Assembly: GCA_016744455.1 (NCBI GenBank)
Contig: JADGEI010000009.1
Location: forward strand, 53,651-117,650
Source of the DNA: Alcanivoracaceae bacterium
GTDB taxonomy: Bacteria > Pseudomonadota > Gammaproteobacteria > Xanthomonadales > Marinicellaceae
DNA length: 64,000 bases
Direction of reading: 5' to 3'
In this document: one piece after another, positions 28,727 through 37,335 of the stretch
Numbering within the stretch: position 1 is the first letter of the stretch
Layout: the number at the start of each line of letters is the position of its first letter
Made by a program: the position numbers and the translations under genes
The notes under the pieces: model-generated
Databases searched by the model: none
Told to the model about the DNA's origin: nothing
What the model saw: the letters and a program-made list of their open reading frames with translations, nothing else

Positions 28727-29917
28727 ATGAAAAAAATACTAACTATATTGTTAATTATCACCCTGGCCTTAGCTACAGCTTTTATCACACCATGGTTAAT
28801 GAAACATCCGGGTACAATTTCTATTGAGTTTGCAGGCTACTTGATTCAACTTAAAGTAATTACCGCGAGCATACTCATTATTGTTGCTATAATCATTTTT
28901 TGGTTAGTTGTTTATATAATTAGATTTCCCAAAAAAGCCAAAACTCTTTTTACCTCTAATCGCTCTCGAAAATCCTTTGCTAAAGGCCTGTTAGCCCTAT
29001 CAGAAGGTAAGTGGCAAGCTGCAGAAAAACTTTTGTTACGTTCAGCAAAAAACAGTCCAACTCCCGAATTAAGTTATATGGCTGCGGCTCGTGCTGCAGT
29101 AGCACAAAACAATGTTAATGATGCTTTTGGTTACCTAGACCAAGCTGAAAACAATACCGACAACCCACTAACCGTTGATCTTACCCGTTGTGAGTTATGG
29201 GTGAAAATGGGTGACAATGATAAAGCCATAAATTTACTCCATCGAATATTAAAAAGCTATCCAAATAATCCAAAAGCATTACACCTTATGGCCCAGGCCA
29301 GTCAAAATGCGGAGCAATGGCAACAACTACGAGAAGTTTTACCAAAAGCGAAGAAATTAGGCATAATTAATGAAGACAAAGTTTTAAAACTTAATCAATA
29401 TTCAATAGAACAACAATTAAATTTTGCGGAAAACGAAAATCAATTACAAGCGACTTGGGAAAGTTTAAGTAAACAAGAAAAATTGCAATATAACTATATT
29501 CAAGCGTATGCGGAAAACGGCTTAAAGCTTGGAATGTATCAACAGGTTGCATCGCTGACTGAAAAAACACTTACTAAAGAATTTTCTGACCCACTTCTAA
29601 AAATATGGGCACAGTTAACTCTGGATTCTGATGAAAAAAAGAAGACCGCAGAAAAATGGTTAAAGAAAAACCCTGAAAATGCTGAGCTTTTGAAAATACT
29701 TGGAAAACTCTCCATAGAACACAAATTATGGGGTAAGGCACAGGCCTACCTGCAACATAGCCTTGAAATTAACCCAAATGCTGAAACTTATAAACTCATG
29801 GCACATTATTTCGACTCAATAGGCGAACCAGAAAATGCATTAGAAGCCTATAGGCAGGCTGAAAATCCAACCAACCAACTGATGTTGATAGATAGCTCTT
29901 CTCCTTCAAGTGAATAA
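28727..29917 (+). CDS. hemY: HemY-family TPR membrane protein
   Basis: A 396-aa inner-membrane protein of the proteobacterial HemY type, not the oxidase of the same name. Two hydrophobic segments lie at the N-terminus (ILTILLIITLALATAFITPWLM and ITASILIIVAIIIFWLVVYII), with the conserved FTSNRSRKSFAKGLLALSEGKWQAAEKLL after them, then TPR helices to the end. The start is the ATG at 28727, 6 bases after the hemX stop, instead of a TTG just before it. Coupled to hemX. The exact role in haem metabolism is not established. Confidence 0.85.
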   Translation: MKKILTILLIITLALATAFITPWLMKHPGTISIEFAGYLIQLKVITASILIIVAIIIFWLVVYIIRFPKKAKTLFTSNRSRKSFAKGLLALSEGKWQAAEKLLLRSAKNSPTPELSYMAAARAAVAQNNVNDAFGYLDQAENNTDNPLTVDLTRCELWVKMGDNDKAINLLHRILKSYPNNPKALHLMAQASQNAEQWQQLREVLPKAKKLGIINEDKVLKLNQYSIEQQLNFAENENQLQATWESLSKQEKLQYNYIQAYAENGLKLGMYQQVASLTEKTLTKEFSDPLLKIWAQLTLDSDEKKKTAEKWLKKNPENAELLKILGKLSIEHKLWGKAQAYLQHSLEINPNAETYKLMAHYFDSIGEPENALEAYRQAENPTNQLMLIDSSSPSSE

Positions 29918-29973
29918 TCACTTGATTTTGATTGATGACATCTTACTATCAATCCAAGAGCATAACAAACTTA

Positions 29974-30630
29974 CTACAAAGACTTACGTGCAAAGACCAA
30001 AATTTGTACTTCTTGTGCCCCGGCTTTTACTAAAGTCTTAGCGCACTCTTTTAATGTGTTACCCGTAGTCATAACATCGTCAACCAATATAATATGTTTA
30101 GAACTCAAGGGTTGTTTAAGTTGGAATGCCCCTTTGACATTCTTCGTCCTCTCTTTAAATTTCAATTGAGCCTGCATTTCTGTTTTTTTTATTCTCTTCA
30201 AAGAGGTATCTAGTTTTAACTTGCTTAACTTGGCTATCTCTTTAGCTATTTCATATGCTTGGTTATACCCTCGTTTTCTTAGTCTTGATTTGTGCAGTGG
30301 TACAGGCACCAATATCATAGGCTCTTGTGCATTCTTTACAAGTGGGCTCATAAGTTCAGCAAATAATCGTGACATTAAGACATTTTTTCCAAATTTTAAT
30401 TCCATAACCCATTTATCTATTGGGGCTTGATAACTGCTAACATAGTATGTGAAGCTAAAAGGAGGCGGTAAAGTTAAACAACTACCACAAATATTTTGCT
30501 GATGTTCTAATTCTACTCCACATTGTTGACAGCTAAACCGAGGATGAGATAGTAATGACAAACACCCTTTACATATAGAATTATAGTCGCAATCGTTAGT
30601 ATTATTTTTACAAATTAAACAAAGTTTCAA
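29974..30630 (-). CDS. comF: ComF-family phosphoribosyltransferase-like protein
   Basis: A 218-aa protein with an N-terminal zinc-ribbon-like cluster (CLICKNN, CKGCLSLL, CQQCGVELEHQQNICGSC) and a phosphoribosyltransferase fold. The PRPP loop is IILVDDVMTTGNTLKE near residue 180, and KRGYNQAYEIAKEIAK is the characteristic ComF segment. In naturally competent bacteria ComF helps take up or process DNA; elsewhere its function is uncertain. It is divergent from bioC with only 50 bp between, as in many gammaproteobacteria. Confidence 0.92.
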   Translation of the reverse strand: MKLCLICKNNTNDCDYNSICKGCLSLLSHPRFSCQQCGVELEHQQNICGSCLTLPPPFSFTYYVSSYQAPIDKWVMELKFGKNVLMSRLFAELMSPLVKNAQEPMILVPVPLHKSRLRKRGYNQAYEIAKEIAKLSKLKLDTSLKRIKKTEMQAQLKFKERTKNVKGAFQLKQPLSSKHIILVDDVMTTGNTLKECAKTLVKAGAQEVQILVFARKSL

Positions 30631-30680
30631 AGTTTGTATCCAAAATGATAGAATAGTGCATTTAATAATAGCACAAATTC

Positions 30681-31505
30681 ATGCCACTGGAATACGAAGC
30701 CATCAGAAAATCCTTTAATGCTGTTGCCAATAACTACCAAGAAAATGCTGTGTTACAAGCTGAGGTGTTATCACGTTTAATTGAGCGTTTAGAAGACGAA
30801 CAAAAAATTAATACTAAGCTTTTGTTTTCGCGTATACTTGATTTAGGTTGCGGAACGGGTTGGGCTATTCCACAACTAAAACAACTTTTCCCCAAGAGCA
30901 AGCTAACTGCATTAGATTTTTCACAGAACATGCTCACTATGGTAGATACTACAATTGCTGATACTGTATGTGCAGATGTTCATAACCTGCCTTTTGCTGA
31001 CAATAGTTACGATATTGTATTTGCTAACATGTTATTACACTGGAGCAATGAAAGTGATGTGTTTTTAGAGGCTAGACGTGTTTTAAAGCCGGGTGGCTTA
31101 TTACTCATGAGTTGCCTTGGTGAAACAAGTTTGTTTGAACTAAAACACGCTTTCAATGAAATTGATGATAAGCCGCATGTCCATTCATTTCCTGCTTTAC
31201 ATGATTTAGGAGATCAATTATTAAAAACAGGGTTTGCAGATGTGGTAGTTAATGCAGAAGTAATAACCCTAACATATAAAGATGTCAGGTCATTAATGAA
31301 AGATATCAAAGCCTCAGGTGGGCATTTTGTTGATGAAAAACGTCGTAAATCACTTATGCCTTCAAAACAATTAGGACGATTAGAAAAGGCCTACGAAAGT
31401 TTTAGAGAAAATGGAAGGTTACCTGCTAGTTATGAAATCGTTTACCTGCGAGCAAAAACACCCCCGATAAATGATGGGATACCTTTGTCCATTCAAGGTT
31501 CTTAA
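30681..31505 (+). CDS. bioC: Malonyl-ACP O-methyltransferase
   Basis: Methylates malonyl-ACP at the start of pimeloyl-ACP synthesis for biotin. It is 274 aa. RKSFNAVANNYQENAVLQ is the BioC N-terminal helix, ILDLGCGTGWAIPQL the SAM site, and FANMLLHWSN and RRVLKPGGLLLMSCLGETS complete the class I methyltransferase pattern. LTYKDVRSLMKDIKASGGH matches the substrate-specific region. bioB, bioF and bioH are not in the window. It shares a 50-bp divergent promoter region with comF. Confidence 0.9.
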   Translation: MPLEYEAIRKSFNAVANNYQENAVLQAEVLSRLIERLEDEQKINTKLLFSRILDLGCGTGWAIPQLKQLFPKSKLTALDFSQNMLTMVDTTIADTVCADVHNLPFADNSYDIVFANMLLHWSNESDVFLEARRVLKPGGLLLMSCLGETSLFELKHAFNEIDDKPHVHSFPALHDLGDQLLKTGFADVVVNAEVITLTYKDVRSLMKDIKASGGHFVDEKRRKSLMPSKQLGRLEKAYESFRENGRLPASYEIVYLRAKTPPINDGIPLSIQGS

Positions 31506-31682
31506 GTTCGCCTATTTTGTTTACAGTTCTATACAAATACTATTTGGTTACATGATAATCCTCTAGATGTAGCCAGGATAATATGCATCCATGCCATTGG
31601 TCACGGGTGACTTATGGCACTTTTTTTACATCATGGTTTTCTGTATTATAGTAACAAGTCAACACAATACGAGGTACAACTA

Positions 31683-32057
31683 ATGACCAAGAAAACAAAA
31701 AACATTGAAGAAGAAGTTGTCGACACAGGTTCTTCAGCAACACAAGAGAAGGACAAACCAGAAACTGAAATTTTTAGTCGAATTTTTTATACAATTTTAT
31801 TTGCCATAATCGGTTGGATGTCACTTTGGGTGTTTACCTTTGTTGTCTTAATTCAATTTGGGTTTTTATTAATAACAGGCCAAGTTAATACTAATCTAAA
31901 GGGTTTCAACAAAGAAGTCGGTCTTTTTCTATATGATATGATTAAGTATTTATCATTTCAAACAAGCGTAAAGCCTTTCCCTTTTAGGGACTGGCCATAT
32001 GATCAAAATAGCGAAAAACAAAATAAATCTGAACTAAATGGAACAGATGCCGTCTAA
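31683..32057 (+). CDS. DUF4389-family membrane protein
   Basis: A 124-aa protein with one or two hydrophobic segments (IFYTILFAIIGWMSLWVFTFVVLIQFGFLLITG), then NLKGFNKEVGLFLYDMIKYLSFQT and PFPFRDWP, which is the DUF4389 pattern. The start is the ATG at 31683 with GAGG about 9 bases upstream; an upstream extension in the same frame has no such site. A polar N-terminal region precedes the membrane part. The function is unknown. It is followed by a hairpin with a T run at 32099-32157. Confidence 0.8.
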   Translation: MTKKTKNIEEEVVDTGSSATQEKDKPETEIFSRIFYTILFAIIGWMSLWVFTFVVLIQFGFLLITGQVNTNLKGFNKEVGLFLYDMIKYLSFQTSVKPFPFRDWPYDQNSEKQNKSELNGTDAV

Positions 32058-32098
32058 ACCTACAAATAAGTAATTATTTTTCATTTATACTCCTCTTA

Positions 32099-32157
32099 GG
32101 TACCGGGGTTTTTATTACCCTCCCTTAACAACTCTTTCCTCGGTACCGCCTTTTTTT
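32099..32157 (+). terminator. Terminator-like hairpin with KpnI-like arms
   Basis: Arms GGTACCGGGG (32099-32108) and CCTCGGTACC (32138-32147) pair over 10 bp with one mismatch, around a 29-nt loop, and a T7 run follows. The large loop is unusual; a structured leader or small RNA cannot be excluded. Confidence 0.6.
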
Positions 32158-32252
32158 AAATCAACAATTATATAAACTTTTCTTAGATCAAAATAACGCT
32201 AATATTTTTTAACGCACGTTATGTTATAGTCGTTTAAATTTTACCGGCTAGT

Positions 32253-32942
32253 CTATTCAAAAAAAGTAGCTATTTGATTCAGCTCTTTACGTTTTAAATT
32301 TGGTACCTTTGCATCTTCAGTGGGATGACCACAGACGATTAACATATAAGCACGTTCATTATCAGGTCTTTTAAGGATTTTCTTTAAAAACCCCATTGGA
32401 CTAGGAGTATGAGTTAAAGTTGCTAGCCCACAATTGTGAAGAGCTGTAATAAGCATACCGCAGGATATCCCAACTGATTCTGGAGTATAATAATGTTTAT
32501 ATCGCTTACCTTCCTCATCTATGCCATAACGTTCAGCAAAAACAGCTATTAACCATGGCGCGGTTTCTAAAAATGGTTTATTGGTATCTGTACCTAGTGG
32601 CTCTAAAGCTTTTAACCATTCTTCACTAGCTCTATGTTGATAAAACTCTCGTTCTTCAACTTCGGCAGCTTCACGTATCTTGTTTTTAATTTCTTGATTG
32701 CCAATAACAGCAAAATGCCAAGGTTGCATATGAGCCCCACTTGGAGCAGAGGCTGCTGCCAATATACATTGCTCAATAACTTCCTTAGCTATAGGTATGG
32801 ATGAGAAATTTCTTATCGTACGTCTTTTTTGGATGTTTTTATTAAACTTTTTTGCTTTCTTTAGAATCTTCTCTCTAGAGAAATTAAAATAATGTGGTAA
32901 AGGTATAAAGCTTTTCATTGTATTAGTATGAGTTGTCAACAT
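32253..32942 (-). CDS. Nitroreductase-family flavoprotein
   Basis: A 229-aa FMN-dependent NAD(P)H oxidoreductase of the nitroreductase fold. KRRTIRNFSSIPIAKEVIEQCILAAASAPSG is the FMN phosphate-binding start, and GAHMQPWHFAV with GLATLTHTPSPMGFLKKIL resembles the subgroup related to iodotyrosine deiodinase. The start could be the first Met or an ATG 24 bases later. The substrate is unknown. Its upstream region overlaps a MITE-like relic at 32970. Confidence 0.87.
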   Translation of the reverse strand: MLTTHTNTMKSFIPLPHYFNFSREKILKKAKKFNKNIQKRRTIRNFSSIPIAKEVIEQCILAAASAPSGAHMQPWHFAVIGNQEIKNKIREAAEVEEREFYQHRASEEWLKALEPLGTDTNKPFLETAPWLIAVFAERYGIDEEGKRYKHYYTPESVGISCGMLITALHNCGLATLTHTPSPMGFLKKILKRPDNERAYMLIVCGHPTEDAKVPNLKRKELNQIATFFE

Positions 32943-32969
32943 ATATCAATTATAGACGTTATAGTAATA

Positions 32970-33085
32970 GAGAGCTTGCATAACTCGTGGAACCTGTAAA
33001 AAAGCGGCTAAATACACCACTCAGCGTTAAAAACTTTCTAATAGAAAGCTATTTTTCGTCTTGTTTGGTGTATTTATTACTCTTT
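32970..33085 (+). mobile_element. Truncated MITE-like element with GAGAGC end
   Basis: It begins with GAGAGCTTGCATAACTCGTGG, closely related to both ends of the complete element at 44632-44789, and shares further similarity with that element's right arm. Internally TAAATACACCA (33010s) pairs with TGGTGTATTTA (33066-33076), and a small central hairpin CTTTCT-AAT-AGAAAG lies midway, so it was a long palindrome. The outer right arm is missing. A 21-bp stretch near its end recurs inverted at 9549-9569. Confidence 0.6.
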
Positions 33086-33144
33086 CTTATTCACTGTCTC
33101 AGGGTTGTGCAAAACTAATACAGTTAAAATTTTTAGGTGAAGGT

Positions 33145-33837
33145 ATGGAAAAAAAAGGGCTAATTATCATTATTGTTTTATCTTTTTTGTATTGGTTTAC
33201 ACGAACAGCAACTTACGTTGATTCAACTACTGAAATTGAACTGCGCTACCACATAGAATATACTACCGGTACTTCAAAAAGTGAAGAATTGCCATTAATT
33301 ATTGCTCTTCATGGAAATGGAGACACTTACAGTAATTTTTATTCTTACACTTTAAAAGACTTTTCGATTCCTGCTCGAATCGTCTTAATTGAAGCTCCAG
33401 GTAATTATTGGCCTTATGATCCAATAAAATTGTCACTATACAGTCAAGCAATTGCCAATTTAGCTCAAACATTACAACAGGAGTTCTTAACGCCAAATAA
33501 ACCAATTTTACTTGGATTTTCAGGTGGCGCTGTGATGTCATATTATTCTGCATTAACAGAGTGCTCAAATTATTCTGTTATCGTTCCTATATCTGGAAAA
33601 CTTGACAAACAAATGTACCCTAATACCATTACCATGACTAATGAATGCGAGGTATTAGCTTTTCATGGGAAATCAGATAGTGTATTAAGTTATTCTAATG
33701 GGTTGAGGGCTATCAAAAAACTACGTGAATACAGTAAAAATGTAAAACTCATAAGTTTTGAAGGCGGTCATCATGGTTTTGCAAGGGACTTTAAGTCCAT
33801 GATTTTTGAGACTATACGTTTAAAACTAAATGGCTAA
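33145..33837 (+). CDS. Alpha/beta hydrolase (carboxylesterase/phospholipase-like)
   Basis: A 230-aa protein with an N-terminal hydrophobic anchor or signal (LIIIIVLSFLYWFTR) and an alpha/beta hydrolase fold. LIIALHGNGDTYSNFY is the oxyanion-hole strand, GFSGGAVMSYY the nucleophile elbow (Ser), LAFHGKSDSVLSY carries the catalytic Asp and GGHHGF the His. The ATG at 33145 has GAAGG close upstream; the frame extends to 33061 but that part lies in the MITE relic and is rejected. An exported esterase or lipase is likely; the substrate is unknown. Its stop overlaps the end of the convergent HupE gene. Confidence 0.8.
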   Translation: MEKKGLIIIIVLSFLYWFTRTATYVDSTTEIELRYHIEYTTGTSKSEELPLIIALHGNGDTYSNFYSYTLKDFSIPARIVLIEAPGNYWPYDPIKLSLYSQAIANLAQTLQQEFLTPNKPILLGFSGGAVMSYYSALTECSNYSVIVPISGKLDKQMYPNTITMTNECEVLAFHGKSDSVLSYSNGLRAIKKLREYSKNVKLISFEGGHHGFARDFKSMIFETIRLKLNG

Positions 33838-34991
33838 TACACCAGCCTATCATAAGTCCAATATAAACCAATTAGACTTATGACTAATGATGCTGGAATT
33901 ACAATAACATGTCTATACCAACTTTTATTTCTAAACCAAAACCCAATAGCACAAAATGCCATTACAATAATAAATAATTGTCCAAATTCGACACCAATAT
34001 TAAAACTTATTAAGGCTGTAGTGAAAGAACCATTGGGCATACCGAAATCTGACAACATACTGGCAAAACCTAGGCCATGCAGAAGGCCAAAAACAAATAC
34101 CAAAAGTAAACGGCTGGGTTTAATATTTTTAACTACTATGTTTTCAACGCCTATATAGGCAATTGAAAAAGCAATAAGAGGCTCAACAATACTAGCAGGT
34201 ATAGCAATTACCTCCAACATAGCTAATGATAAAGTCATGGAATGAGCAAGAGTAAACATGGTTACTTGCCAAAGTAAGGGTTTTAATGAGGTACTCATAA
34301 AGAAAATGCCAAGAATAAACAATATATGATCAAAACCCTTTGGAAGAATATGAGCAAATCCAGCAACAGTGTAGGACTTTATTACCAACCAGATGGATGG
34401 TTTATGAAAAACTTCACTTAAAGAAAAAGGTTCGCTCCACTGATCATTTCTTAGCCATTGCCAATTTGACCAATGCCATTTTTCATTGCCTTCATCTACT
34501 TGACGAACACGTACCGCATTATCTGCAAAAGCTGCTGGGTAATACCAACTTATATTCTCAACATTTCTATGTATACTACCCTCCATAATAATGAGACTTA
34601 TCCGAGGTACTTTAGTGTAACCAGGTTCAGGGATTTCTGTTTTAGTTATTGTTAAAGGAACTAATTGGTTATCTAGTTTAAGTTTTATGATTTTTGTTAG
34701 ATTGTGTTTAAACGCCTGAAATGATTTCAATAATTGAACTGATGACATTTCTCTTAATGTGTCATATTTTTCAGAATTTGGTGAATCTTTGGTGTTTTTG
34801 AATTGAGAATTGATGCCTGTAAGCATGGCCTCAATGCTGGCTCGTATTTCTACACGATAATGTCCATCAGTAAAAACGCTAATTTCTACCAATGCTGGTT
34901 TTACAATATCTGCTTTCGAACTGAAAGATATAAGAAACATACATAAAAATCCCATAACAGTGATTTTTGTAGTGGATTGTATTTCTTTCAC
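33834..34991 (-). CDS. HupE/UreJ-family membrane protein
   Basis: A 385-aa protein with a signal peptide (GFLCMFLISFSSKA), a periplasmic N-terminal half of about 200 residues and a membrane domain of six or seven helices. The motif FAHILPKGFDHILFILGIFF is the diagnostic HupE/UreJ_2 segment, with LAHSMTLSLAML and FGLLHGLGFASML holding further conserved His residues. HupE relatives move nickel or cobalt in some bacteria, but the extended form here is only loosely assigned. It lies downstream of the sox genes in the same direction, which may mean shared function or mere adjacency. Confidence 0.85.
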   Translation of the reverse strand: MKEIQSTTKITVMGFLCMFLISFSSKADIVKPALVEISVFTDGHYRVEIRASIEAMLTGINSQFKNTKDSPNSEKYDTLREMSSVQLLKSFQAFKHNLTKIIKLKLDNQLVPLTITKTEIPEPGYTKVPRISLIIMEGSIHRNVENISWYYPAAFADNAVRVRQVDEGNEKWHWSNWQWLRNDQWSEPFSLSEVFHKPSIWLVIKSYTVAGFAHILPKGFDHILFILGIFFMSTSLKPLLWQVTMFTLAHSMTLSLAMLEVIAIPASIVEPLIAFSIAYIGVENIVVKNIKPSRLLLVFVFGLLHGLGFASMLSDFGMPNGSFTTALISFNIGVEFGQLFIIVMAFCAIGFWFRNKSWYRHVIVIPASLVISLIGLYWTYDRLVY

Positions 34992-35034
34992 CTTTTTATT
35001 AGTTATAAAGACAAGAGCCTATCTTTTTTAGCAA

Positions 35035-35346
35035 TTATTTGTTGTTAGTTAATTCTTCAATTATGAGGCGAACATTTACTGCTGCTATTTGAGCTTTTTT
35101 GTATTCTCCATTTTTATAGGCTGACTTTGCTTTTTTATATGGTTCATTAATTGATGAAATGTCAATGCCTGCTTGTTTAGCATTTGTTATAAATTGTTCT
35201 GCCTCAATTATAGCAATACGCGACACTTCTTGTAATGAAATTGTTTTAGGTACAGGGTCTTGTTTTTGCAGTTTAATGTTTTCTGATTTGTCTTGGCATG
35301 CAGAAAGTATCAACAACGTTAATACTATAATAGTAGTCTTTTTCAT
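35035..35346 (-). CDS. Small helical lipoprotein, SoxXA-binding-protein-like
   Basis: A 103-aa lipoprotein (signal ILSACQDK, lipid Cys17) with a helical, Lys/Ala-rich body: AEQFITNAKQAGIDISSINE and KAKSAYKNGEYKKAQIAAV. The pattern of an AKxAG segment followed by KAxxAxKxGxYxKA resembles the SoxXA-binding (SoxK-type) proteins found in sox clusters. Position directly after soxYZ supports this, but the similarity is short and the assignment is inferred. A strong terminator (35387-35418) separates it from soxZ, so it may be expressed separately. Confidence 0.6.
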   Translation of the reverse strand: MKKTTIIVLTLLILSACQDKSENIKLQKQDPVPKTISLQEVSRIAIIEAEQFITNAKQAGIDISSINEPYKKAKSAYKNGEYKKAQIAAVNVRLIIEELTNNK

Positions 35347-35386
35347 GTTTTTTTCTATAAATAAATAATAATTTAGATTATCCCAT

Positions 35387-35418
35387 AAAAAAAGGAGATT
35401 GTTAACAATCTCCTTTTT
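35387..35418. terminator. Bidirectional terminator between soxZ and the small lipoprotein gene
   Basis: A perfect 8-bp stem GGAGATTG / CAATCTCC with TTAA loop, an A run on one side and a T run on the other. Confidence 0.92.
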
Positions 35419-35440
35419 ATTCCTAATAAACTAATTGAGT

Positions 35441-35740
35441 TTACTTTAGTGTCACAGAACTTTCTTCTGTATCACCTGCTGAATCAGTCCATTTTAAATC
35501 AATGACATCTCCAGCAGCACGCCCTTCTAGTTTAAACTGGATAAATGGGTTTTTAGAAACACCTGCACCTGAATTTAGCTCAAATACTTGAACGCCTGCA
35601 ACGTGTGCAGTTGTTGTTGTAACATATTTAGCAGCTATTACATTGCCAGCTTCGTCTTTACGGCGACCACTTTCCATTGGGTGTTTAATTAACACCTTAA
35701 CAGTAACGACATCACCTTTTAATTTTGCTTTAACTCTCAT
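35441..35740 (-). CDS. soxZ: Sulfur-oxidation carrier subunit SoxZ
   Basis: SoxZ partners SoxY to form the periplasmic carrier that holds thiosulfate during oxidation. It is 99 aa, a typical size. VTVKVLIKHPMESGRRKDEAGN and VFELNSGAGVSKNPFIQFKLEG are characteristic. It has no own signal peptide and is exported with SoxY, which carries a Tat-type signal. It starts 12 bases after soxY with AGGAGA upstream. Confidence 0.96.
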   Translation of the reverse strand: MRVKAKLKGDVVTVKVLIKHPMESGRRKDEAGNVIAAKYVTTTTAHVAGVQVFELNSGAGVSKNPFIQFKLEGRAAGDVIDLKWTDSAGDTEESSVTLK

Positions 35741-35752
35741 AATATTCTCCTA

Positions 35753-36199
35753 TTAACCGCCACATCCGCCGATTGTTACTTTAACTTCTGATTCAGCAGT
35801 AAATGACTTTCCACCTGCTTTAACCACCGCAATTACTTTAGATGTTTCACCCATTCTTGCACGAATTTTAAAGTCAGGCTTTAGGCCTGGAAACATTTTA
35901 AATTGCGCAGTTAATGGTGTTGGGTTTTTTTCAACGAAAAGGCTGATGCTTTCCACGTTATCTAAAGATGAACTAACTTGGATAGGCACAACAGCACCAT
36001 TTTCAGCTATTTCTGGGGCTTTCAATTTAACTTTGTCACTTGGTGTAGCACCCTCAGCACCAATTGCAGCAAGACCAGATTGATAACTGTCTGCTTTAAA
36101 TGCAGCTTCCATCCACTCAGCAAATGCGCTAAACGGAACCAAAGCCACTGCACTGCCAGCGACTATTCGCTTTAACATGCTTCTTCTTGTTAGACTCAT
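35753..36199 (-). CDS. soxY: Thiosulfate oxidation carrier protein SoxY
   Basis: SoxY carries sulfur intermediates on its C-terminal cysteine. It is 148 aa with a Tat-like signal (TRRSMLKRIVAG, then ALVPFSAFA), an immunoglobulin-like body and the invariant C-terminal motif GGCGG (Cys146) at the very end. It precedes soxZ in an operon. A 104-bp gap containing the arms CTTATATT / AATATAAG separates it from soxD, so soxYZ may have its own promoter. Confidence 0.97.
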   Translation of the reverse strand: MSLTRRSMLKRIVAGSAVALVPFSAFAEWMEAAFKADSYQSGLAAIGAEGATPSDKVKLKAPEIAENGAVVPIQVSSSLDNVESISLFVEKNPTPLTAQFKMFPGLKPDFKIRARMGETSKVIAVVKAGGKSFTAESEVKVTIGGCGG

Positions 36200-36303
36200 A
36201 AAGTTCTCCTATTGTAATAATTTTGTGTGTCATTCTATACCATGCACCTTATATTAGCAATATTGAATATAAGCTGAACGGCAAATTTATTAGTATAATT
36301 TGT

Positions 36304-37335
36304 TTATTTTACGTCTTTAATCATAAAATCAACAGCCGCTTTCACTTCTTCGTCCGTTAATTCCAAATTTCCACCTTTTGGTGGCATAACGCCATATTGG
36401 CCAGAATAACCATCGATGGCATGTTTATACACTTTGTTTATACCTTCTTGTAAACGGTGTTCCCATGTTACTCTGTCTTCTACTTTTGGAGCACCAGCCA
36501 AACCTGTACCATGGCATAGTCGACATGTTGCATCATATATTTTTTGACCTAATTCATGCCCTTCAACTACTGCTGTTTCTTCTACCACGTCTTCAGCTCC
36601 TGAACCATATCCTAGTAAAGCTGTTTTAATAGTAATAGACTTCGGATCTTTACAATCTTTCATACAGCGAGTATTGCTAGTATCGGCCTCTTTATCTTTT
36701 ATAATAAATCCGTTTTCATTTGGCATGGTAATATCATGATAGCTTTCTGCATTAAAAACAAAGTCTTCATCTTCTATAATATCATTAAGGTATAAGACAT
36801 ACGCTGAAATTGACCAAGTGTCATCCCAAGAAAGTGATTGTGCTGAATTAAATGGCATTGCTCTATGAGTATAATCAAGTAGTGTCGAAGCATATGGCCA
36901 ATAACTACCAACTGTACGTTCAGGCTTTTGCCTATCAGTTAATGTATCTTCTCCGCCAGCTAACACAGGATTCCGCCCTACACCTTCACCAAAAGAACCG
37001 TGACAACTAGCACAAAGTGTTTCGAACATTTCTTCACCATCTGCTGCTGTGCCCTCACCTGGCGGTAAATTGTGCCCATGCCCTACTTCAATATGCCAAC
37101 CTGCAATTTCTTCATTACTAGCAGGTTTTCCTAGCTTAAACCCTTCAGCAGTTATGCTGATTTGTTCATAGGTTGCTGCATGAGCAGATGGCAAAATTGA
37201 ATTAACAATAGTTTTAGTAGTGCTTTTATCAACTTTTACAGCGGTGGCTTCATTGTTGCTAGAACAAGCTGAAATGAGCAATGTTGTAACCGATGCTACT
37301 AATAATTTAAACTTGTACACTTTCCACCTCACCAT
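36304..37335 (-). CDS. soxD: Diheme cytochrome c subunit SoxD, lipoprotein form
   Basis: The electron-accepting subunit of sulfane dehydrogenase SoxCD. It is 343 aa from the ATG at 37335, preceded by GGAGG; the frame reaches 37392 but that part lies inside soxC. Two heme c sites are present: CASCH at 108-112 with probable axial Met160 (RAMPF), and CRLCH at 271-275 with Met317 (GVMPPKGG). The N-terminus is a lipoprotein signal (LLISACSSN, Cys24), so this SoxD should be membrane-tethered. A further CMKDC pair lies at 224-228. The start overlaps the soxC end by 29 bases. Confidence 0.92.
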   Translation of the reverse strand: MVRWKVYKFKLLVASVTTLLISACSSNNEATAVKVDKSTTKTIVNSILPSAHAATYEQISITAEGFKLGKPASNEEIAGWHIEVGHGHNLPPGEGTAADGEEMFETLCASCHGSFGEGVGRNPVLAGGEDTLTDRQKPERTVGSYWPYASTLLDYTHRAMPFNSAQSLSWDDTWSISAYVLYLNDIIEDEDFVFNAESYHDITMPNENGFIIKDKEADTSNTRCMKDCKDPKSITIKTALLGYGSGAEDVVEETAVVEGHELGQKIYDATCRLCHGTGLAGAPKVEDRVTWEHRLQEGINKVYKHAIDGYSGQYGVMPPKGGNLELTDEEVKAAVDFMIKDVK

